A stretch of DNA of 64,000 bases from Kalmusia sp. IMI 367209 (taxonomy: Eukaryota; Ascomycota; Dothideomycetes; Pleosporales; Didymosphaeriaceae): the NCBI GenBank assembly GCA_027946365.1, contig JAPEUQ010000011.1, positions 496,001 to 560,000 of the forward strand, given 5' to 3'. The position numbers and the translations under genes were made by a program. Below are positions 19,680 through 30,766 of the stretch, one piece after another. Position 1 is the stretch's first letter; every line of letters starts with the position of its first letter. The notes beneath the pieces are model-generated. The model was not told the origin of the DNA. It searched no databases and saw only the letters and a program-made list of their open reading frames with translations.

Positions 19680-20190
19680 GGCGGGCGGTTGCGCTATGTG
19701 AATGATTCACGGGTATCGAGCGAAATAGATGCGGGTATCACAGAATTATAATTAAAGCATGGTTGAAGGAGCGGAAGCCTCAGATATCCTGGGCGAGTGA
19801 GCAATCGCGATGCGAGTGGGAGTTGGAGGAGTGAGTCCTGGTAGGGTTGGGTTCTAGAAGGTGTGGGTCAAAAGTTGGGGAAAGGGGCGTGCGCTATCGG
19901 TGTCGGCGATGGTTCGGCAATTTCTGCCGAGATGTCTTGGGCGGCCCGAAGCGTGGTTGACTCCGCGCGTGCGACACTCCAACATTTCCCAGGTTGACAC
20001 TTGCAAACTAAATCACGAACCACTGTAGCTCACCAGTCCAAAATCTGGTAGGAGATCACCACTTCACATACCATACAGAGCGTCGCTATAAATCCTCCTC
20101 ATCCGCGATCGAATCTCAACCCGCCACTCGCGACACCCCACCAGCGGCGAGCCATCTGGCAACTACTTTTTCACCCTCAGTGCCGTTAAC
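19680..20190. other. Divergent promoter region
   Basis: This is 511 bases between the divergent starts of the small DPBB gene and the Cue1-like gene. I see no coding feature and no clear TATA box. Confidence 0.4.
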
Positions 20191-20858
20191 ATGGCAGAAC
20201 AGACGCTAAACATACCACAAATCCTCGTCTTCATCGTCGTAACCGTCCTCGCCGTAAGATGGTGGCTCAAGCCCGCGAGCAACAGCACGCAAGCTCCTGC
20301 TGGGAGCCGCATAGCAGCTTCTGGAGTGACTCCCGCACAAATAGACCAGGTGGCGCAGATGTTTCCGCAGCTAGACAGGCGGACAATAGCCTGGGATCTC
20401 AACAGGAATCGGGGGAATGTGGCGGCGACGACGGAGAGAGTGCTTAGTGGGAGGGCGTTGGAGACGGTAAGTGCTCTTTTCTTAGAACACGGCAGCCATG
20501 GTGGCTTTTTGTCTATTGTGACATGGCCCTTATTGGAGGTTTAGTTGCTAATTGTGCATAGCCACCTGCTTCGTTCCAGCTGCCACCGTCAAGGACAGCC
20601 ACACCCTCCGGCACACAGAGACAACCAGCGAGACAGCCAGCAAAGCCAGCGCAGCCGGACCTTATAACCCGCTACAATCTCGCTTCCAAGGTCGGCAAAG
20701 CATCCGAGCCTGCCTCGGAAGAGCAGCCGAAAGCGAAGGCATGGTCGCAGGATAAGAATGAGAGACAGGCGAACTTGCAACGGAGAAGAGAAGAGATGGT
20801 TCTAGCGGCGCGGAGGAAGATGGAAGAGAAGGCAAAGGCAGCGGGGAATCAGGCATGA
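20191..20858 (+). CDS. CUE1: Cue1-like ER membrane CUE-domain protein (Ubc7 recruiter)
   Basis: Two exons (20191-20466 and 20562-20858, intron 95 bases) encode 190 residues. An N-terminal membrane helix (IPQILVFIVVTVLAVRWW, residues 8-25) is followed by a CUE domain at about residues 48-90, with VAQMFPQLDRRTIAWDLNRN and the closing VAATTERVLSG. A Pro-rich linker leads to a C-terminal basic helical region (LITRYNLASKVG, then NERQANLQRRREEMVLAARR). In yeast Cue1 the corresponding region binds and activates the E2 enzyme Ubc7. The order helix, CUE, linker, basic helix and the size fit Cue1 orthologues in filamentous fungi, which act in ER-associated degradation with the Hrd1 and Doa10 ligases. 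The symbol is by orthology of architecture, not tested. Confidence 0.8.
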
Positions 20859-21378
20859 AATAACAAGACAGACTTGGATACTGTCTTTTGCAAGGTCTAG
20901 ATGATCAAATATCGGCAAGTGGCTCAATATGAAGGACAGAAGATACATGCAGTGTGGGATAATAAGGGACTATCTGAAATGCTGGATTCAAGATCACCAA
21001 TCTTGATAATATGCCACCGCTACTATACTGGGAGCTCTCAAGCTAGAAACTTTGCCAATACTCTATTCGACTGCCACCCATGGTAATTAAGTAATTACCG
21101 GTCGACAATTCCTCTGTATAATGAGTATCCAGGGGTAGCTCGGTCGACATCGCGTCACTTGAGTTTTATTATATCAGTAAATCCGAATGAGATCACCTTC
21201 ATAATTCACAGTCATGTAACGACTACATTCGATTTGGCTACATACCTTCTGCCTCTTCTGTATAGAGCTTAATATGTACTCACCGAGTCTACTTCTGACT
21301 CAGCGACACAAGAACACTATGCTACATCCGCTCTTGCCGAAGTAATACTTCCATGACAAGATCTCTTCCATCCACACC
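20859..21378. other. Convergent intergenic, no gene seen
   Basis: The Cue1-like gene and the MFS gene converge here. AT-rich, with no coding signal that I can support. Confidence 0.4.
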
Positions 21379-23114
21379 TTAGTGCACCATCCCACTCTTC
21401 GCCATGACCTCTACATAACCCTCATACCGCCCCACACTCATCTCCCTCAATTTCTTCCCATACTTGATCAACACGAAGACAGTGCAAACTTGCGCCATTC
21501 CCACAAAAGCCGCCGTAATGAAGCAATTCTGCAGCCCCATATCTGTCACCCATGGCGTGATCCCATACCCAATCGCAAAACTCATGGTATTTCTCACCAG
21601 AATGACCGTGATAATAGCTTCTCCGGAGAGCGCGCGGTATGAGTCGATGCAGTACGCGACGGACAGCTGCAGCCCGATAGTGTTCGTAGCGGCGATCACA
21701 CCCATGGCGAAGACGGGGCCGAACCAGTGCACGCTATGTGCGGCGCCGACGCCCCATAGGATCAGACCAAAGGGTATTAATACCAACGACGGTACGAATA
21801 GCCACAGACGATGCTCGGATTCCATAATACCATTGTTCTTACGTGCTTTACGCACGATGAAGCGGTCGCCGAAGAAGCCCGTGTACGCGGCGCCTACGGC
21901 CACGCCGATCAAGGGCGAAACGTAGCACACGCCCACGATACTAGCGGAAAAGCTATAAGTGTCACTTAAGATGAGCGAGGCGGTTGCGTTGAGCACGTTG
22001 AACCACACAAGGTTGGAGCCGTAGGAGAAGCCGGCGTAGAAGATGACCGGGAAAGTGGCGAAAATTAAGGGCCGGGTCATCATGCCTTTGAGTTCGTTAG
22101 GCTTTTGAAGGTCAGAAGTTTGGAAGAATTTAATTTTGTCGATGTAAGTCTTGCGAGTGGAAGTAGGGGCAGGTGGTGGTGAGGTATCCCGGGGGCTATC
22201 AATAGGGGTGGACTTTTCATCGTCCGTGGATCTGGTAGGTGTTTCGCTGGCAGGTGTAGAGGGAGAGATGCCAACATGTTTTCGGACGAAATTTGTCTCC
22301 TCCATGAAGAAAAAGAGAAAAATGAATCCTATGCCGTTGAAAATTGCGCACCAGTACTATGCCCTTATTAGCACTCAATACCATGGATTTACAATATCAA
22401 TACTGACCAAGACCCACTCCCACCCCTGTGCATCGGCAATAAAACCCGCAATAATCGGAGCGAAGAAGTTGCTTCCAGCCAGCAGAAGCCCATACAAGGC
22501 GATATACCGGCCTCTTTCATGAGTGAAGTAGATGTCTGTCACACTAATCTCACACAGACTTTCGATCGGAGCGCCGACAAAACCTTGAACAATCTTGTTT
22601 GCTATCCATTGCCCGTTCGTTTTGGTGTGTGGTGCCCATACTTGAGTTGCCAGCGTCGCAAGTATGGAGAGCAGATATATCGGTCGCTTTCCGTATTGTA
22701 GTGCTAGCGGTTGCCATATTAGACATCCCCAGCCAAAGAATAGGAACATGTACCTAGGTAGGTATCAGTGTTTGCTCTTCCTCGTTAGACATAATCGTTG
22801 ACCAACCCAGTACCCTGATTAAGGTCATTTATAGACAACCCCGTCTCTTCGCTAATGGGAACCAAGACAGAGTAAATCGCTGCACTAGCAATTCCAACCA
22901 TAAGCGTATACACGCACATGCAGGTCGTGCTTAAAGCTTTACGACGTGGTGACCAGTTCAGAGGGTCATCAGGATCTGACGACGGAGCTGGGATAAGCAC
23001 AATGTCTTTGTGACCGCTCTCCGCATGGCGTGCGCTCATGTTCCCCAGAAGGTCGACAAGGTGGACCGTCCCGGGGATTCGAGTCTCTTCATCTTCGCCT
23101 GGGGTGTTCGTCAT
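21379..23114 (-). CDS. MFS transporter, drug:proton antiporter type
   Basis: Three exons (22807-23114, 22408-22753, 21379-22356) with introns of 53 (22754-22806) and 51 bases (22357-22407) give 543 residues. The protein starts with a hydrophilic segment containing DPDDPLNWSPRRKALS, a hallmark just before helix 1 of fungal DHA1-type transporters. TGYMFLFFGWGCLIWQPLA and QYGKRPIYLLS form the helix 2 and loop 2-3 (motif A) region. The central loop carries FFMEETNFVR followed by a Ser/Thr/Pro-rich stretch. The remaining helices are in exon 3. The first intron uses an unusual GTTGGT donor but splices to an exact family match. The P450 gene lies 810 bases upstream on the same strand, so the pair could serve one small-molecule pathway, although no core synthase is visible. 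The substrate is unknown. Confidence 0.87.
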
Positions 23115-23924
23115 GTTGGATGTAGGTGTAAAGGTCTATGAAGATGACGATTCAAGGTCTTAAAGAGAACGAAAACGGAATTCTTTGCAGGTCGCCCAAT
23201 GTTACACAAAGCCGAGGGCCGTTGCACGGAAGAAGGCTACTGCGGGGCTATCCGGCATATGGTATCCCTGTTTATCAACCTCATGGCACGCGATATGCAG
23301 GCTGCGATAAGGCGTGCCGAACGATCTGCATTGAACCATGATGGAGAGGAGCTTTGGGATTGGCCGACGAATATTCAGATAAGCATTGGCATGCGCCTAT
23401 GTCCGTAGCTCTTCCATCGCGAATCTTATCAAGAGAAAAGATACGAGTGTTCTCGTATGATGCAGATATGAGAGGTTCTATTGAGTTGTGACGTGCAGCA
23501 CCTGCGAGGTCAGAGGTGGGGTGAAGGGCTAATCCCTTTCGGTTAGTGCGGTCTTGCTTCCTAATAATACCACGGGCCGCATAAAGACGGTTTGAGTCAG
23601 TGATGCGCTTCACTGGATTCTTTCTGCCTACCTAGCTATTATCTGATAAAGTGCATGAATCGTGATGCTATCTAATATGCTCAATTGAGCTTCGAAATGG
23701 TATAAATCTTGGTCACTATGTGATAAGAGCTACAATCTTGGAATGCAATCCCGTGATTAAGAACAATGAAGATTCATAGAAACAGAAGGGTCATATTTAA
23801 AAAAAGATTGTCAGATAACTTGTATGTTGATGAAGATATAATTCTTCGTCGTCCTACGTGGTTAGCATACATTGGAAACGGTGGCAACTCAATGTTAGTG
23901 TGCAATGACTTCATCCCTGTTACC
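23115..23924. other. Intergenic between P450 and MFS genes
   Basis: This is 810 bases containing the MFS promoter and the P450 3' flank. Small frames at about 23,138-23,613 show nothing recognisable. AT-rich from about 23,640 to 23,830. Confidence 0.4.
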
Positions 23925-25551
23925 TCAGATCTGTTCTCTCTCTCTCAACCTTATAGTCAGCGGTTCCCTTTCAATCAAGACATAGACCTTTTGCTTCTCC
24001 CACTCGACCGCTTGACCAACAAGTTCGTAGTCAAATGCCCACAGCATTCTGGTCAAGATGAGTCGGATCTCCGCCCAGGCGATGTGCATACCGATGCACT
24101 TCCTCGGTCCTTCTCCGAATGGATGTAGCGCATCGCGACGATCGTTGAAGAATGGCGACCCCTCTTCAAGTGCACCCGGAAGCCAACGTTCTGGACAGAA
24201 GGATGCCGCATCATGCCAAAGATTTGGATCACGATAGACAGCCCATGGGAGGATGAATACACTGGTCTAGGACAGATTAGAGTAGAGCATGACAAATATC
24301 AATCGACAAAACTTACGCCACCAGCGACCCATGTTCCACAGACATAATCTCCACCATTGGGAACTACTCGTGGTAGAGTGAAAGGTGTGGCCGGACAAAG
24401 TCGCATCGCTTCGTTCGCACACGCGTTAAGGTATGGCAAATCCTTGATAGCATCAAGTGTGATATCGCTTTCCTTTTGCAGCGCCTTTCGGATCTCGTCG
24501 ACAAGCTTCTTGTATGCATCTGGGTGAGTGAGTAGCTGGTTCATGATACCCGACAAACTTGTAGCAGTCGTTTCGCTTCCAGCCAATGTCAAGGTTTGAA
24601 ATGTCGCATGGACCTCGCCGGGTGTCATTACTCCCTTCTCATTCCCAGAAATGACATAGCTCATGATATCCGGTCTCGCGACTTCCCAACCTAAGCGTCG
24701 ATTGACCCTGTCAATAACGGCGGTACCATACTTCTTCTGTTTCTCATTCATCATGTATGGGAATATGAACTTTTTGAACACTGACTGGAGCACAGGGAAT
24801 AGCCGTATAGAAATGACGAAGGCATTAGCTTTTAGGCTGTCCACAATGAGGCTGATGAAAGGATGGTACTCAGATGTGTCCAGGCAATTGAACGTCTCAC
24901 CATACCCTATATCGCCAAATATGTCGAAAGCTGTGAAATTGAACCACGGAATGATATCAAATGGCTCACTCGTACCATCAGCGTTCTGGATCTTTTCACG
25001 GAACCTTTGTATTAACAGCGCAACGCCCGTTTGTAGTAATGATTCCTGCTGCTTTAGCGCGCGAAGCGTGAAGGCTGGCGCCAATGTCCGGCGAATGCGC
25101 GCGTGTTTGTCATGATCAATCGCTGTTGCAATCGAGTCGGAAGCAGATGACATGGACGTCCACCAAGTTCTGTCCTTGAGGAATGGTTTCCCGCCGCTAC
25201 TGGGGCGGGAACCCTTGATGTCCTGCCAGGCGTCCGGGTGCGCGAAGCTGACTGCGTTTGGTTGGATGCGAACTGCCGGGCCATACCTGCGATGAAGCGC
25301 TTCTATATCCTGAACCGCGGTTCCCGCTGTAAGCGATCTTACGAAAAGGATTCGACTTATGGCCCACGTTTTGGGGCCTGGGATGTTCCGGAGTGGGTGA
25401 ATGTACAGGTTGTAGAAGACAGTTGTAAGCCAAAGCTAGATACTATTAATACTAGAAGTCGATTTGTATTGTGAACGCCTCTACTCACTAAGACTGGCGC
25501 ATTTATTACGAGAGGGACAAGTCCCACGCGTTCGATTAGAGGCCCAATCAT
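23925..25551 (-). CDS. Cytochrome P450 monooxygenase
   Basis: Three exons (25489-25551, 24317-25435, 23925-24266) with introns of 53 and 50 bases encode 507 residues. The first exon gives a hydrophobic N-terminal anchor (IGPLIERVGLVPLVINAPV) that continues across the splice into LWLTTVFYNLYIHPLRNIPG, the membrane helix and proline hinge of an ER-bound P450. Key elements are the I-helix TLAGSETTATS, the K-helix NEAMRLCP (ExxR), FCPERW, and the heme loop FGEGPRKCIG, whose thiolate cysteine is about residue 451. The middle of exon 2 (DIFGDIGYGETFNCL) is typical of fungal CYP families in secondary metabolism or xenobiotic breakdown. I chose the ATG at 25551; no upstream in-frame ATG was seen. The MFS gene downstream on the same strand is a possible partner. 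Confidence 0.9.
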
Positions 25552-26383
25552 TTCGCTGTTGTGGTACGCTTTCACTGATTATGCGTGCCGCGAACCGGAT
25601 ATACAAGGGAATATTCTTGCATGTATCTTGCGCAAGCCATGGCCATTAAATCAAGCTATATACCTGAGATCTTGATAACGGCTAGGGACGAGATGATTCG
25701 AAGTCGATGTGCTAACGTTACTGGATATGGCAGGTGGGGGCTTAGATGACGAGTCATTTGAGCTAGAGCTCGATCATGTGAGGTTCTCCTACATGAATTC
25801 ACCAGTGTACCCTCTTGTTTAAGTAAATCGGAACATTTCAAAAAGGCGTCGACCTAGGTAGAACCCGAATATTCCCAATGGAAGATGTCTACATATTCTA
25901 TGTGGATTAGCCCGCAGTGAGGGGGTGCCTTAAATAACGTCAATTGTGGACCAAAGCTCAAGAAGTGCTATCTTTCAACTTCTCACGAACAGTTAACTAT
26001 GAGTGCGATAGGCACTTACGAGCGTCATGTACGCTTCTCGTGTAAGTGGATGGGTCTCATGTATTATGAGAACAAAGTGCTCGGTACGACGATGGATTCC
26101 GCCCAGCACATGCGGGCTCCAATCTCCACATTGCAGTATATAGGGTGTCAAACAGTTGTCGCAATGGAAGTCAAGGATATAGCTTGACGTAGGGGAAGAA
26201 AAGGTCGATTTGCATTGGTACACACTGCCAAGCCAGCCCGAAATAGAAAAGCGGCAGGAACGCCCGGACCCCTGCTTGTCGCCCGTCTGACCTTTGCAGC
26301 CTCAGCTCTTCTTCGTCGCTTATTGTTCGCATCCTCGTTGCATGTTTCCACACTCCTTTCATCTATCCATGATTTAATCACCA
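25552..26383. other. Divergent intergenic region
   Basis: This is 832 bases between the divergent P450 and LCCL genes. It contains small shadow frames only. No RNA gene or repeat seen. Confidence 0.4.
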
Positions 26384-28219
26384 ATGGTTCGTGTTGCACG
26401 GCATGCGGCGCGGGAGGATCACGATGACGCGATAGACGGCGTCGACGTTGATGCTGACGAGGAAGCTCAGCTTCTGTCAAGGGAAGAGTTAGATTTTGAA
26501 GACAATGTCGCAGCCCACGCCACTCACAAACGACGATTGGCCTCTGGTATCTGGGGACGACTAGGCGGACCACAGCCGCCGAAAATCCAGACTATCAAGC
26601 CCTTTTTTCCATCAGCTCAAGAAGCACTACCGACTCTACTCAAGCAGTTTATACCTGGACAGAAACAGCAGATTATGCTCCTTGGCGGGTTTCTAACAAT
26701 ATGGCTTATTGCCTTTATCATATCGCTGAGCGCTCAGCTGCCTATCACAGACGGCGCAGGAGCAGCAGTAATAAACCTTGATTGCGTCGACACGCTCTGG
26801 AGGCCAAAGAATGAATGCGGCATTGATGGTATCGACTGCCGTCCTTTCGACAATACTTCTTTCGCCTTTCGGTGCCCAGCCAAATGCGCTGATGTCAAGG
26901 TTCTCAATCCTCATGCCGTTGGGCCTCTAGATGTGAACTATCGTCCTTTGGTAGTAGGGCATGAAACATATCGGGCGGACAGCTTCCTATGCGGCTCAGC
27001 TATTCATGCCGGTGTTATTAGCGACACTGGTGGCGGTTGTGGTCGTATCACGCTTCTTGGAAGTCATGATAGCTTCTCCAGCAGAGGAAGTCATGGCATC
27101 GAGTCTATTCCGTTCGACTCGTATTTTCCTCTCGCCTTCACTGTCTCGTCAGATTCGAGCATCCGTTGTCCAAATGATCCCCGACAAGCGCTGCTCTACT
27201 TGAACATATTCTCCACCGCTTTGCTTTCACTCTTTGCGACTTCTCCCGTCGTCTTCTTCCCTGTCTTCATCGTCATCTTCGCGCACGTGGCTTTCGCTTC
27301 CGATCCACCCTCGGCGTCATATCGCAATATTACTGTTCTTCCAGATCACTTGTCTATGTTTGCGAAGCGGCTACTTCCTGCTTTGTTTTGCGCCGTCATC
27401 ATCTACCGTACCACTGTCAAACGGACCTTGTGCGGCCTGACAGCGCATGTAGAAAAGACTGTGCTCTGGCTTGGAGGCTTCTTTTTTGGTGCCTTGTCCA
27501 ACTACACGTTTGATTGGATTCCGATCCAACGCCTTACCGCGCACGATCTGGAACAGCAACCAGGAGCTAAAGTCGCTTTGGCTGTTATTTTGGTGGCTTT
27601 GGTAGCGATCATTGCGGGCCAAATCTATTACTTCTGGCTCGAGGGGCGCCTGTTGCGTTACTTGGCGCTGTATGGGTTATTCATACTGGGCATTCTTGTA
27701 TGCCTTGTCATTCCTGGTGTCTCGCTACGCATTCACCATTACATTATCGCTCTGCTACTGTTACCCGGAACGAGCTTACAAACCCGGCTATCGTTATTGT
27801 ACCAGGGAATATTGCTTGGTCTGTTTGTGAACGGCATCGCTCGTTGGGACTTCGATTCGATACTTCAGACTACTGACGCGCTTCGAGGCGATGGTAAATT
27901 TGAGTCCGCGCTACCTGATATGCTGGAGCCATTGGTATCTAGCACAGCTCAAGGCCTAGTGGCTAGCTTTTCATGGGCGATGCCACCCTTGAACGTTGAT
28001 GGGCTTAGTGTGCTTGTCAATGATGTGGAGAAGAGCCGTGTATTCTTCAACGACGGTTCGGACGATGGTGTCAAATCGTTCGAATGGAAGAGGCCAGTGG
28101 ATATGCAACTGAATGAGTACCTTCGGTTTGGATATGTAAAAGGCAACCGAGCTCTGGACTACACTATGGCTGGAACGTGGTTCGGTAATGGGACATGGAG
28201 TGGGCCGAAACACGATTGA
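26384..28219 (+). CDS. LCCL-domain polytopic membrane protein
   Basis: This 611-residue protein has no intron. It begins with an acidic cytosolic region, followed by a first membrane helix at about 97-117. An LCCL domain follows at about 134-245, a lumenal or extracellular domain named after Limulus factor C, Coch-5b2 and Lgl1. Visible LCCL marks are the cysteine-rich opening (residues 149-168, GIDCRPFDNTSFAFRCPAKC) and the closing block SFLCGSAIHAGVI with GGGCGRI. At least six further membrane helices lie between residues about 270 and 485. The C-terminal 120 residues are soluble and contain FNDGSDDGVKSFEWKRPV and WFGNGTWSGP. This architecture is widespread in filamentous ascomycetes and of unknown function. 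The ATG at 26384 gives the full N-terminal acidic segment. Confidence 0.85.
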   Translation: MVRVARHAAREDHDDAIDGVDVDADEEAQLLSREELDFEDNVAAHATHKRRLASGIWGRLGGPQPPKIQTIKPFFPSAQEALPTLLKQFIPGQKQQIMLLGGFLTIWLIAFIISLSAQLPITDGAGAAVINLDCVDTLWRPKNECGIDGIDCRPFDNTSFAFRCPAKCADVKVLNPHAVGPLDVNYRPLVVGHETYRADSFLCGSAIHAGVISDTGGGCGRITLLGSHDSFSSRGSHGIESIPFDSYFPLAFTVSSDSSIRCPNDPRQALLYLNIFSTALLSLFATSPVVFFPVFIVIFAHVAFASDPPSASYRNITVLPDHLSMFAKRLLPALFCAVIIYRTTVKRTLCGLTAHVEKTVLWLGGFFFGALSNYTFDWIPIQRLTAHDLEQQPGAKVALAVILVALVAIIAGQIYYFWLEGRLLRYLALYGLFILGILVCLVIPGVSLRIHHYIIALLLLPGTSLQTRLSLLYQGILLGLFVNGIARWDFDSILQTTDALRGDGKFESALPDMLEPLVSSTAQGLVASFSWAMPPLNVDGLSVLVNDVEKSRVFFNDGSDDGVKSFEWKRPVDMQLNEYLRFGYVKGNRALDYTMAGTWFGNGTWSGPKHD

Positions 28220-28486
28220 GGACTTGGCTCTCACGGACCTCGCATACCGTAATTGAGTTGCTACACGCTGGACGAGTTAAAAACGCGATACTGCCAATGG
28301 CATTCTGTTGGTTGCAGAGAAATAAGGATGTTACCAGGGATCTCCTGATCTTGGTAATGGTACACCCATCAAAACGGCAGACGGTGTTGTCTGAGAAAAA
28401 AATCACCAATATGTATATAATTCCACGCTGTAGACCCGTGTCAGATACTTTTGCTCCTCCACATCGAAACATCCTTCTCATCCAAC
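28220..28486. other. Short intergenic
   Basis: Nothing recognisable. The region likely holds the LCCL 3' end and the promoter of the PAN-like gene. Confidence 0.3.
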
Positions 28487-29328
28487 ATGGTCAATCCGAT
28501 TCTCCTTGCTACAGCTGCTGCCCTAGGTGGAGAGCATCTGGTAACGCGCGACCTTGCCGAGTGTCCGACCTATCCCACATGCCCCAACGACTCCGGTTGT
28601 CTCTGGTCGGATCCCTTCAACGGCGCACAATTCGTCACGAGCTGCGCTTACGACTATGCTGGAAGTGACTTGCAAACCGTTCGCGTATGTGTCTTGTGAA
28701 GACATGGAGTAGAAACGTACTAAATCCGACCAGGCTACGAGTTTTGGCGACTGTTTGAACGCATGCTCATCGACCAATGACTGCATAGCGATCAGCTACC
28801 GAGACGACGGGTTCTGCTACCTAAAGGATCAAATCTTCGATGGAGGCGCCAAGTATGTCATGCACTTTCCCTTTGCATGCCGCCGAGCGGGTTCTGACAG
28901 ACGATGCACGGTGCCACCGTGGCTGCGGCGTCTATCTTGAAGGCCGGTCTCCCCGCCATGCAGAAGAAGTTCAAGTGCAACGGTCCCATCACTTGTCCGT
29001 ATTTCGACAATTGCCTCTGGACCAATAGCACGGCTTCGCGAGAGTGACAGCTTGTCATCGCTTGCGAAGCAGACTTCTACGGGGGGCGACTACAAGTACT
29101 TGGTACTCTTGTCCTTTGAGCAGTGTTCGAGCGCATGCGTGTGGGACGCCCAATGTGTGGCTGCCTCATATGATGCTGTCGAGAAAGGATGCTGGCTCAA
29201 GGACCAAGTGCAGCCCGCTTATTACAATTCCAAAATGATGGGTAAGTATATTTGTTGAACGCTCACAACCCAACACTTACGGTCCCACAGGCGCGTATCT
29301 GAGCACCACAACACCACCGAACGTGTAA
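28487..29328 (+). pseudogene. Broken gene for a two-domain PAN/Apple-like cysteine-rich secreted protein
   Basis: The ATG at 28487 opens a probable signal sequence (MVNPILLATAAALGG). Exon 1 runs to about 28680 and exon 2 from 28734, giving a first cysteine-rich domain (CPNDSGCLW, SCAYDYAGSD, SFGDCLNACSSTNDC, FCYLKDQ). A second, homologous domain follows (CPYFDNCLW, ACEADFYGG, SFEQCSSACVWDAQC, GCWLKDQ), then an intron 29242-29290 and a short end at 29326-29328. The spacing S-x2-C-x3-C-x6-C resembles PAN/Apple modules that bind glycans or proteins. The reading frame is damaged. The best intron after 28852 (GTATGT donor) leaves a frame mismatch. A TGA stands in frame at 29045-29047 inside domain 2. 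A run of six G at 29081-29086 shifts the frame once more. Assembly errors are the alternative to a pseudogene. Confidence 0.65.
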
Positions 29329-30766
29329 GCCGACCGCCCGCCGCTTGGGATCATTGTTGCTTTATGCGACAGTGTTTGCTCTATGCGGCAGCGTATGGCA
29401 TGTGACTTGATATTTGCTGGACGTTCCAAGAAGGTAGACAGCTGCAAGGACGTGCAGGGGGGAGAGTCTGTAGGCCATTGATGGCTATTGATGTACTTAG
29501 TCAAGCAATGTGTCATCCAGCCAAGCATCGCGAAAGATGACAAAGATGATCCTCCAACAGCGTGAATGATATTGAAAACTCTTGGCTCTCGTTAGCACCT
29601 TCTGTAGGGCGATAGATGGCCAGATCTAAAAGCAACGCTATTGTTAGCTGGGAGCTCTACGAATCATGAATGATCTTCAACAGGCATGGGAAGCAATGCT
29701 GCCAAGACAATGCCGAAGCTTCGTACGACGTGCAGGTTCGTCCACCCAATATCTTTGCGTTCTGCGGAGGCCGGCGTTGCTAGATACCGACCCCGCAACC
29801 TGAAGGTTGAGGATGCAGTGCTGCGAGGACATCCGCGTGGTGGACGGAAGCGTAGAACACCGAGCAGAGAAGCTGATAAGCTGACGTTGCTGCTGCCCAG
29901 GAAAGGCGGGAAACGAGCCTCGCAACGGCAGCCTGAAGAGAACATGGTGCGCAGACCGACATTCGTCCTGGTCGAGATGACGCAGCGGTTCGTAGGGCAG
30001 ATGCGCAGCCACCGGGCCTCTCGGGCTCTCGGGAGCCATGGACGAAAACGCAGCCAGCCGCGCGGGTGGGACGCCAAGGGGCGCTGAGTGGGGGGCTTGC
30101 TGAGGCCAGAACCCGGAGTCTATGTTGTTGAACTCTACAAGACGACGTGTGCCAACCTTAACGTTAGATGGGCGCCTTTCGCAAGTGGCTAACAACGTGG
30201 TCGGCGGTAACGTTATTGCGGTGTAGGCTGCACGACGCGAGATGGATCGACGCCGCTAGTGAGATGCAAGCTCAGGACAGGGGGAGGGCCACCAACTATG
30301 GCTCATCGCGACTCGAGCAGCATCAATTACATGTCGCAGGAATTCGCCCAATGAGGCGTTTCAAACCTTATGAGTCCCTAAGGCTCATGCACTGCTGCAA
30401 TGAAGTTTTCAGTCTAGCTAGCGTCGTGCCGGTTGGCTGCGCATACGCGTTACCAGTGACCGTGCGAGAGTGTATACTACGCATCACCCCCGGATGACTC
30501 TTGAACAAAGGCTCCGAATGGCGCTTCGGAGGGTCGGATAGAGCCAAGTCAGCCTTAGCCGCGATCACCACCGGTGCAGGCCCGTTTCCGTTTCCGGGTG
30601 GACTTTGGCTGTGTTACTCGTCCGCTCCTTGGCCGAGCTTATCGACTAAAGCGGTAGTGCCTCTATGACAGCATAACGCAGTTGAAACATAAAAACAATA
30701 CAGCGTGTCGTCAATTATAGCCCAATTTCCTTTGGTGTTCCTTCAGTCGTTTTCCATTTGTTCATC
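29329..30766. other. Long gene-poor stretch with dense overlapping frames
   Basis: From about 29,660 to 30,200 several frames of 130-170 codons overlap on both strands. Their translations are rich in Arg, Pro and Ser, with no motif I recognise. They look like products of GC-rich sequence rather than genes. The right part (about 30,640-30,766) is likely the ABC transporter promoter. No RNA gene identified. Confidence 0.4.

Noticed and set aside
29664..30195. Open frames of 137 and 172 codons on the minus strand as genes
   Set aside because: They overlap each other and a plus-strand frame, are Arg/Pro/Ser-rich, and show no motif or splice context.
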